Positions 58,516-64,000 of a stretch of DNA of 64,000 nt are shown here, piece by piece. Location of the stretch: NCBI RefSeq assembly GCF_013408565.1, contig NZ_JACBZX010000001.1, positions 186,001 to 250,000 on the forward strand, in the 5' to 3' direction. The notes under the pieces were generated by a model, which saw nothing but the letters and a program-made list of their open reading frames with translations, searched no databases and was not told the DNA's origin. Positions within the stretch are counted from its first letter, which is position 1. The number at the start of each line of letters is the position of its first letter. Both the position numbers and the translations under genes were made by a program. The DNA is from Janibacter alkaliphilus. GTDB lineage: Bacteria > Actinomycetota > Actinomycetes > Actinomycetales > Dermatophilaceae.

Positions 58516-60093
58516 TCACTCCCACTCGATGGTGCCCGGGGGCTTGCTGGTGACGTCGAGGACGACCCGGTTGACCTCCTCGACCTCGTTGGTGATCCGC
58601 GTGGAGATCTGGGCCAGCACCTCGTAGGGCACCCGCGTCCAGTCCGCGGTCATCGCGTCCTCGGAGGAGACCGGGCGCAGCACCACCGGGTGGCCGTAGG
58701 TGCGGCCGTCGCCCTGCACGCCGACCGAGCGGACGTCGGCGAGCAGCACCACCGGGCACTGCCAGATCTCCCGGTCCAGGCCGGCCTCGCTCAGCTCGGC
58801 CCGGGCGATCGCGTCGGCGCGGCGCAGCACGTCGAGGTTGCTCTCGGTGACCTCGCCGATGATCCGGATGCCCAGCCCCGGCCCGGGGAAGGGTTGACGC
58901 CAGACGATGCTCTCCGGCACCCCGAGCTCCAGCCCGACCTGACGCACCTCGTCCTTGAAGAGAGCACGCAGCGGCTCGACCAGCTGGAACTGCAGGTCGT
59001 CCGGCAGCCCGCCGACGTTGTGGTGGCTCTTGATGTTCGCCGCGCCGCTGCCGCCGCCGGACTCCACGACGTCCGGGTAGAGGGTCCCCTGGACCAGCCA
59101 CTTGACCGGGTGCCCGTCCTCGGCGCCCTCGCCGACGACGTCCCGGGCGGCCTGCTCGAAGGTGCGGATGAACTCCCGGCCGATGATCTTGCGCTTGGTC
59201 TCCGGGTCGCTGACCCCGGCCAGGGCGTCGAGGAACTGCGCCTTGGCGTCGACGACGACGAGGTTGACGCCGGTGGCGGCGACGAAGTCCTCCTCGACCT
59301 GCTCCACCTCGCCCTCGCGCAGCAGCCCGTGGTCGACGAAGACGCAGGTCAGCTGGTCGCCGACAGCCCGCTGCACCAGCGCCGCCGCCACCGAGGAGTC
59401 CACACCGCCGGAGAGCCCGCAGAGCACCCGGTCGTCACCGACGACCTCGCGGATCGCCGCGACCTGCTCGTCGACGACGTTGCTGGCGGTCCAGTCCCCG
59501 GCGATCCCCGCCCCCCGGTGCAGGAAGTTCTCCAGCACCCGCTGGCCGAAGGTGGAGTGCATCACCTCGGGGTGCCACTGCACCCCGTAGAGCCGGCGCT
59601 CGTCGTCCTCGATCGCCGCCACCGGCGAGCCAGGGGTGGTGGCGGTGACCTGCGTGCCGTCGGGGGCGGCCACGGCGGCGTCGCCGTGGCTCATCCACAC
59701 CGACTGCTCCTCGGGCTGACCGTTGAAGAGCGTCGAGGTCCGGTCGGTGACCTGGGCGCGGGTCGAGCCGTACTCGCGCATCCCGGTCCGCTCGACGCTG
59801 CCGCCGAGGCACTGGACCATCGCCTGGAAGCCATAGCACATGCCGAAGACGGGCACCCCGGCCTCGAGGATCGCGGCGTCCAGACCGGGCGCGCCGTCGG
59901 CGTAGACCGAGCTGGGCCCGCCGGACAGCACGATCGCCGCGGGCTCCTTGGCGAGCATCTCGGGCGCCGTCATGGTGTGCGGCACGACCTCGCTGTAGAC
60001 GTTGGCCTCGCGCACCCGGCGGGCGATGAGCTGGGCGTACTGGGCGCCGAAGTCGACGACGAGCACCGGGGACTGCTTGAGCGGATCCGTCAC
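58516..60093 (-). CDS. guaA: GMP synthase (glutamine-hydrolysing)
   Basis: 525 residues. Converts XMP to GMP. The N-terminal glutamine amidotransferase has [33 protein letters not shown] (Cys nucleophile) and [12 protein letters not shown] (catalytic His). The ATP-pyrophosphatase has the P-loop [18 protein letters not shown] and SHHNVGGLP, and the dimerisation end KPPGTIEWE. Nothing unusual. The family B array lies just beyond its stop. Confidence 0.98.
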   Translation of the reverse strand: MTDPLKQSPVLVVDFGAQYAQLIARRVREANVYSEVVPHTMTAPEMLAKEPAAIVLSGGPSSVYADGAPGLDAAILEAGVPVFGMCYGFQAMVQCLGGSVERTGMREYGSTRAQVTDRTSTLFNGQPEEQSVWMSHGDAAVAAPDGTQVTATTPGSPVAAIEDDERRLYGVQWHPEVMHSTFGQRVLENFLHRGAGIAGDWTASNVVDEQVAAIREVVGDDRVLCGLSGGVDSSVAAALVQRAVGDQLTCVFVDHGLLREGEVEQVEEDFVAATGVNLVVVDAKAQFLDALAGVSDPETKRKIIGREFIRTFEQAARDVVGEGAEDGHPVKWLVQGTLYPDVVESGGGSGAANIKSHHNVGGLPDDLQFQLVEPLRALFKDEVRQVGLELGVPESIVWRQPFPGPGLGIRIIGEVTESNLDVLRRADAIARAELSEAGLDREIWQCPVVLLADVRSVGVQGDGRTYGHPVVLRPVSSEDAMTADWTRVPYEVLAQISTRITNEVEEVNRVVLDVTSKPPGTIEWE

Positions 60094-60123
60094 GCGCTCA
60101 GGCTACCGGCGGCCCGGCACGGC

Positions 60124-60927
60124 TCAGCGCCGGTGCATCCGCTCCAGCGAGTACCCGGGCGTGGCGAACTCACCTCCCTGCGGGGTGCCCGGCGGGATCG
60201 GGGTGAGCGGGACGAGGTCGCCGGCGTCGTCGACGGGCTCGAAGCCCAGCGCGCGGCCGTCGGCGAGGTCCCACCACAGCTCCCGGTTCGCCGAGACGGC
60301 GTAGCAGACCGCGAAGCGCACGTCCGCGGTCATCGCCGCGCGGAAGGCTCGGGCCGCGTCGTCCCGGCTGAGCCAGGTGCGCGCGTGCCGCGCCGAGACC
60401 GGGCGCTCCTCGTAGCTGCCGATGCGCAGCGCGACCGTGCGCAGGCCGAACTTGTCGACGTACAGCCGGCACAGCGCCTCCCCCGCCACCTTCGAGACCC
60501 CGTAGAAGCCGTCCGGCCGCGGCGGCACCCCGGGATCCACCGTCGTCGCCACGTCGTAGCACCCGGTCACCCGGTTGCTGCTGGCCAGGACCAGCCGGGG
60601 CACCTCGGCCCGCCGGGCCGCCTCGAGGGCGTGGTAGGTGCCGACGATGTTGATCTCGGCGAGGTCGTGGAAGTCCGCCTCGTCCGGGATGCCGGCCAGG
60701 TGCACCACCCCGTCGCACCCGGTCAGCGCCCGGGCCAGCCCGTCGAGGTCGGCGACGTCCGCGACGTCGAGCCGGTGCACCTGCTCGCCGTCGTGCACCG
60801 GCTGCACCGGCGCCACGTCCACGCTGACCAGGCGTACCCCGTCGCCGGCCAGCGCCTGGCGCAGGTCGCTCCCGATCCGACCGGCCGCGCCGGTGATCGC
60901 CCATGTCTGTCCGCTGAGACCGTCCAT
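60124..60927 (-). CDS. NAD-dependent SDR, uronate dehydrogenase-like
   Basis: 267 residues. Rossmann start WAITGAAGRIGSDLRQAL; VVHLAGIPDEADFHDLAEIN; LASSNRVTGCYDVATTV; catalytic pair FYGVSKVAGEALCRLY (Y-x3-K). The SSN-VTG and YGVSK motifs resemble uronate dehydrogenases, which oxidise galacturonate or glucuronate; other sugar epimerases remain possible. ATG 60927 chosen over 60951. It lies 30 nt after guaA start region on the same strand but reads toward it, so it may be co-transcribed with guaA. Confidence 0.85.
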   Translation of the reverse strand: MDGLSGQTWAITGAAGRIGSDLRQALAGDGVRLVSVDVAPVQPVHDGEQVHRLDVADVADLDGLARALTGCDGVVHLAGIPDEADFHDLAEINIVGTYHALEAARRAEVPRLVLASSNRVTGCYDVATTVDPGVPPRPDGFYGVSKVAGEALCRLYVDKFGLRTVALRIGSYEERPVSARHARTWLSRDDAARAFRAAMTADVRFAVCYAVSANRELWWDLADGRALGFEPVDDAGDLVPLTPIPPGTPQGGEFATPGYSLERMHRR

Positions 60928-60964
60928 GCCGAGGACGCTAGGCCCGGGCACCGACAGCGCCGGG

Positions 60965-61330
60965 TCAGCGGGTCAGCGGCTCGACCTCGCGCACCACCCG
61001 GCGCTCCTCGATGAAGGCCACGAACGGCAGGCAGGCCAGCAGCATCGTGGCGATCATCCGACCCAGCGACCAGCCGACCTTGAAGCCGAGGTTGGCGGTG
61101 GCGACGACGAAGGCCATGAAGATGACGCCGTGCACCGGGCTCCACCAGGTGAGGGCGTCATTGCCGAAGCCGTACTTCATGATCATCTCGGCGATGAGCA
61201 CGAAGAGGGCCACCCCGGCGATCAGCGCGGTGACCCGGAAGAGGGTCAGCGCGGTGGCGATCGCGCGCGGGTCGGCGGTCACCTGCTGTGCGGCGCCGGG
61301 CGTGTCCCGTGCGGCGGGCTTGTCGGTCAT
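60965..61330 (-). CDS. DUF3817 membrane protein
   Basis: 121 residues with three hydrophobic helices. TALTLFRVTALIAGVALFVL, HGVIFMAFVVATANLGFKVG and the charged end EERRVVREVEPLTR match DUF3817, a family found beside respiratory or SURF1 genes. Its ATG overlaps the SURF1 stop by ATGA. Function unknown; a role with the membrane oxidase is guessed from the neighbour. Confidence 0.88.
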   Translation of the reverse strand: MTDKPAARDTPGAAQQVTADPRAIATALTLFRVTALIAGVALFVLIAEMIMKYGFGNDALTWWSPVHGVIFMAFVVATANLGFKVGWSLGRMIATMLLACLPFVAFIEERRVVREVEPLTR

Positions 61331-62103
61331 GACGGTTGCAGCTCCTCGTGGTCGTGGGTGTCGTCGGTGCCCTGGCCGGGCGGCGGTCCGCGTCGCTGGT
61401 CCGCGGCCTGGCGCACCATCCGCCACCACATCCACAGCGCGAAGAGCCCGAAGAGCCACCACTGCACCGCGTAGGTGGCGTTGCGCCAGACGAAGGAGGT
61501 GTCCGGCAGCGGCGGCGGCACCACCTCGACCCCGTCACCGGGGGCGTCGCCGTCCTCGGTGACGGCGAAGGCGAAGGCGTTGTAGAGGTCGCCGGGCCAG
61601 TCGTTGACCAGCCGGCCCAGGTCGATCGAGGTCATCCGCCCCTCGCCCTGCGCGCCGGTGTCCGGGGCCTCGCCGGGGGCCAGGGAGCCGACCAGCTCGA
61701 CCTGCCCCGGCGGCGGGGCGGGCGCGGACGCGCCCTCGGGGACCCAGCCGCGCACCACCGGCAGGCCGGCGCCGGTGGCGTCGACGACGAACCGGTCGAC
61801 GACCCAGGCGCCGTCGCGGCCGTCGAGCAGCCGGTCGACGACGAGCAGCTGGTCCTCGGCGCTGTACCGGCCGGTGGCCCGTACCCGCTGCCCGGACCCG
61901 TCGTCGGGGAAGGCCTCGTGCGGGGCGACCACGTCGGTCAGCGGCTGCACCGGGCGCTGCTGCACCTCGCGGACGGCCTCCTCGCGGGCCACGTCGTGGG
62001 CGACGTCCCACTGCCACCGTCCCAGCTGGACGGCGAGCGCGGCGAGCACCAGGGCGAGCGCGAGGAGGGCCAGCCAGCGCGGTTGCACGGCGGTCCTGAG
62101 CAC
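61327..62103 (-). CDS. SURF1-family cytochrome oxidase assembly protein
   Basis: 258 residues with one helix at each end (LALLALALVLAALAVQLGRW and AVQWWLFGLFALWMWW) and an outer beta domain between. LGRWQWDVAH, VVRGWVPEGAS and NAFAFAVTEDG-to-WRNATYAVQWW are SURF1 marks. It should help insert heme a into cytochrome c oxidase. Coupled to the DUF3817 gene. A 183-nt gap separates it from the divergent VOC gene. Confidence 0.92.
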   Translation of the reverse strand: MLRTAVQPRWLALLALALVLAALAVQLGRWQWDVAHDVAREEAVREVQQRPVQPLTDVVAPHEAFPDDGSGQRVRATGRYSAEDQLLVVDRLLDGRDGAWVVDRFVVDATGAGLPVVRGWVPEGASAPAPPPGQVELVGSLAPGEAPDTGAQGEGRMTSIDLGRLVNDWPGDLYNAFAFAVTEDGDAPGDGVEVVPPPLPDTSFVWRNATYAVQWWLFGLFALWMWWRMVRQAADQRRGPPPGQGTDDTHDHEELQPS

Positions 62104-62286
62104 CCGACCAGGCTACGTGAGGCGCCGGGCGCCCCCTTCGCCCGCTCCCGGCCGGACGTGGTGGCCGGCTCTGCGGGACGGGTGACGCCCAGAGCCGTCC
62201 GATCGGGCAGTTGCCGGTGCCCACCGCGCGCAGCAGCATGGCCAGGGACGGCCCGGGAGAGGCCCGGGCCGATGCAGGAGGCAGCC

Positions 62287-62685
62287 ATGACCTTCCCCGC
62301 CCTGGCGCACGTCGCGGTCACCGTCACCGACCCCGAGGCGAGCACCGCCTGGTACTCCGCGCTCTTCGACGCCGGGCCGGTGCTCGACGAGGACGAGACC
62401 ACCGGCGGCTTCCACCACACCGTCTACGCCATCGGCGACGGTCACCTCTTCGGGCTGCACACCCATCCGGACGGTGCCGGCGGGGGCTTCAGCGAGCGGG
62501 CCACCGGTCTGGACCACGTCGCCTTCGCCTGCGCGGACCGGGCCGAGCTGGAGCGCTGGCAGGCCCGGCTGGACGAGCTCGGCATCGCCCACGGCGGGAT
62601 CGTCGACGCCCACTACGGCTCGGGTCTGTCCTTCCGTGACCCGGACGGCATCGCCCTGGAGCTCTTCGCGCCACCGGCCGGCTGA
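62287..62685 (+). CDS. VOC-family (glyoxalase-like) protein
   Basis: 132 residues with two beta-alpha-beta-beta-beta units: LAHVAVTVTDPEASTAWYSA and GLDHVAFACADRAELERWQA, each beginning with a likely metal-ligand histidine, and FRDPDGIALELFAPP at the end with the glutamate. Single-domain dioxygenase or lyase-like; substrate unknown. ATG 62287 is preceded by GGAGGCAGCC. Confidence 0.9.
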   Translation: MTFPALAHVAVTVTDPEASTAWYSALFDAGPVLDEDETTGGFHHTVYAIGDGHLFGLHTHPDGAGGGFSERATGLDHVAFACADRAELERWQARLDELGIAHGGIVDAHYGSGLSFRDPDGIALELFAPPAG

Positions 62686-62718
62686 GACGTCCACCGTCGG
62701 CTGGCGCCAGGCAGACGC

Positions 62719-64000
62719 TCAGGCGTGCATGGTCCGCCACTCGTGCTCGTCGCCGACCACCTCGGCCTCCTCGCCCCCGCCGGGCAGCCCGGGCATGCCG
62801 AGGTCGACCACGGCCGAGGAGTGGGTGAAGCGGGTGACCGCCGGGGTGCGCGCCGCCACCGGCTCGATCCGCCGGTAGGCCTCGCCCGGCGCCGGCCGCG
62901 GGTCGGCCTCGCCGCGGTTGGGCCACAGCGAGAAGGCGCGCTCGGCCTGCGCGGTGATCGTCAGCGACGGGTTGACGCCGAGGTTGGCCGAGACGGCGGA
63001 GCCGTCGACGACCGAGATCTCGGGGTGCCCCCACAGCCGGTGGTAGGGGTCGACGACGCCGGTCTCCGGGGAGTCGCCGATCGGCGCGCCGCCGAGGAAG
63101 TGCGCGGTCAGCGGGATGTCGAAGGCCTCGCTCCACGTCCCACCGGGGTGGAAGGGGATGCCGATCCGCTCGGCCAGCCGGCCGGCCAGCGCGCGGATGC
63201 TCTGGTGTCCGGCGGCGATGTAGGTCGGGTTCGGCTCGCCGTGCCCCTGCCGCGAGGTGAGCCGGCGCCGCCCGAGCCGGCGGGTCAGCGAGGTGCTCAG
63301 CGAGTTGTCCAGCGACTGCATGACCAGCCCGATGACGGTGCTGTCGGCGAAGTGGGTGCCCGGCGGGAACCACGCCCGCAGCGCCGGCAGGTTGCGCGGC
63401 AGCTCCCCGAGCAGCTTGACCACCCGCGGGGTGCGGCCGGTGCGCGGCGGCGCCAGCAGCGTGGTCAGCAGGCCCATCGCGTCCGAGCCCTGGCCGTAGC
63501 GGACGTTCTCGACGTGGGTGTCCTTGTCGGGGTGGAAGGAGGCGGTGATGGCCACCCCCTTCGTCAGGGCGTCGTCCCCGCCCGGCGGGGTCTCGGCCAG
63601 CGCCCCGACGAGCGCCTCGGAGTTGGTCCGGGTCAGCTCGCCCATCCGGTCGCTGATCCGCGGCAGCTCGCCCTCCTCGCGCATCTCGTGCAGCAGGTGC
63701 TGGGTGCCCCAGGTGCCGGCGGCGAGCACGACGTGCCGTGCGGTGAGCACCCGCGCGCCGGCGTCACCACGGTCGTCGGTGGCCTCGTGGCGCACCCGGT
63801 AGACCGGCTGCCCCGCAGCCTCGCCCCCGGCTGCGGGGGCGACGCCCAGCCGGGTGACGGTGCGCAGCGGCCGCACCTCGACACCGAGGCCCTCGGCGAG
63901 GGCCAGGTAGTTCTTGACCAGGGTGTTCTTGGCGCCGACCCGGCAGCCGACCATGCAGTTGCCGCACTCGGTGCAGCTGGACCGCTCCGGCCCGGCCCCG
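62719..64000 (-). CDS. GMC-type FAD oxidoreductase (cholesterol oxidase-like), C-terminal part
   Basis: At least 427 residues; the FAD-binding N-terminus lies beyond the right edge. The visible part starts ERSSCTECGNCMVGCRVGAK, with four cysteines spaced C-x2-C-x2-C-x3-C, a feature of cholesterol-oxidase-like GMC proteins. TARHVVLAAGTWGTQHLLHE and DGSAVSANLGVNPSLTITAQ are the later FAD and C-terminal GMC signatures, and PLTAHFLGGAPIGDSP contains a likely active-site His. Substrate unknown, possibly a sterol or alcohol. An internal ATG at 63954 should not be taken as start. Confidence 0.9.
   Translation of the reverse strand, partial: GAGPERSSCTECGNCMVGCRVGAKNTLVKNYLALAEGLGVEVRPLRTVTRLGVAPAAGGEAAGQPVYRVRHEATDDRGDAGARVLTARHVVLAAGTWGTQHLLHEMREEGELPRISDRMGELTRTNSEALVGALAETPPGGDDALTKGVAITASFHPDKDTHVENVRYGQGSDAMGLLTTLLAPPRTGRTPRVVKLLGELPRNLPALRAWFPPGTHFADSTVIGLVMQSLDNSLSTSLTRRLGRRRLTSRQGHGEPNPTYIAAGHQSIRALAGRLAERIGIPFHPGGTWSEAFDIPLTAHFLGGAPIGDSPETGVVDPYHRLWGHPEISVVDGSAVSANLGVNPSLTITAQAERAFSLWPNRGEADPRPAPGEAYRRIEPVAARTPAVTRFTHSSAVVDLGMPGLPGGGEEAEVVGDEHEWRTMHA

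Noticed and set aside
58366-61014. Plus-strand ORF of about 880 codons opposite guaA and the SDR gene
   Set aside because: Runs through the repeat array and two real genes in antisense; no domain seen.

Overview
The window is chromosomal DNA of a high-GC actinobacterium. Codon third positions are almost all G or C, GTG starts are common, and many genes overlap by ATGA. Lineage markers include a SigK/RskA pair beside a fasciclin lipoprotein, MurT/GatD peptidoglycan amidation, a PerM-like protein beside purN, a monomeric isocitrate dehydrogenase and a mycothiol-type (MDMPI-like) protein. The gene set fits Micrococcales, perhaps near Intrasporangiaceae/Ornithinimicrobiaceae; the genus cannot be fixed by eye. 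No rRNA, tRNA, phage, plasmid, insertion sequence or CRISPR array was seen.

Layout. 1-5.5 kb: WYL regulator, M20 amidohydrolase and BMP-type nucleoside ABC transporter (minus strand, permease cut by the window edge). 5.6-13.1 kb: MDMPI-like protein, ManC, a GDP-mannose-type glycosyltransferase, MarR, 2'-5' RNA ligase, TrpS, Icd. 13.2-19.3 kb: membrane sulfite-oxidase-like enzyme, fasciclin lipoprotein-sigK-rskA, an aquaporin gene with an apparent 1-nt deletion, Mdh. 19.4-30.6 kb: Pro/Thr-rich surface protein, DUF3017-folD, DMT permease, purH behind a ZTP riboswitch, purN, PerM-like protein, and the ribD-ribE-ribBA-ribH operon behind an FMN riboswitch. 30.7-38.9 kb: sucCD, lipase, M23 peptidase, PcrA, rhodanese, cysteine dioxygenase and a Cys-containing leader peptide. 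38.9-45.4 kb: GNAT, SARP-type regulator and an exopolysaccharide locus (epimerase, processive GT2, secreted deacetylase, secreted lipoprotein). 45.5-50.3 kb: LigD-type primase-polymerase, DUF3500 lipoprotein, family 5 UDG, quinone oxidoreductase, small membrane protein. 50.3-54.3 kb: Nudix, GT4, PIG-L deacetylase, flippase-like protein. 54.2-64 kb: GatD/MurT, two paralogous small membrane proteins flanking PlsC, GuaA, uronate-dehydrogenase-like SDR, DUF3817-SURF1, VOC protein and a GMC oxidoreductase cut by the window edge.

The gene order pcrA - M23 - sucC - sucD - perM - purN - purH recalls the M. tuberculosis Rv0949-Rv0957 region, here with the riboflavin operon between sucD and perM.

The most unusual points are: (1) an exact 191-bp tandem duplication at the perM/purN junction that creates a 64-codon chimeric ORF linked by ATGA overlaps to both neighbours; (2) four families of intergenic palindromes, one forming arrays at two distant loci in opposite orientation; (3) a cysteine leader peptide before cysteine dioxygenase; (4) two riboswitches covering purine and flavin synthesis; (5) a MurT without the Cys4 zinc ribbon; and (6) a compact SARP-linked exopolysaccharide locus.
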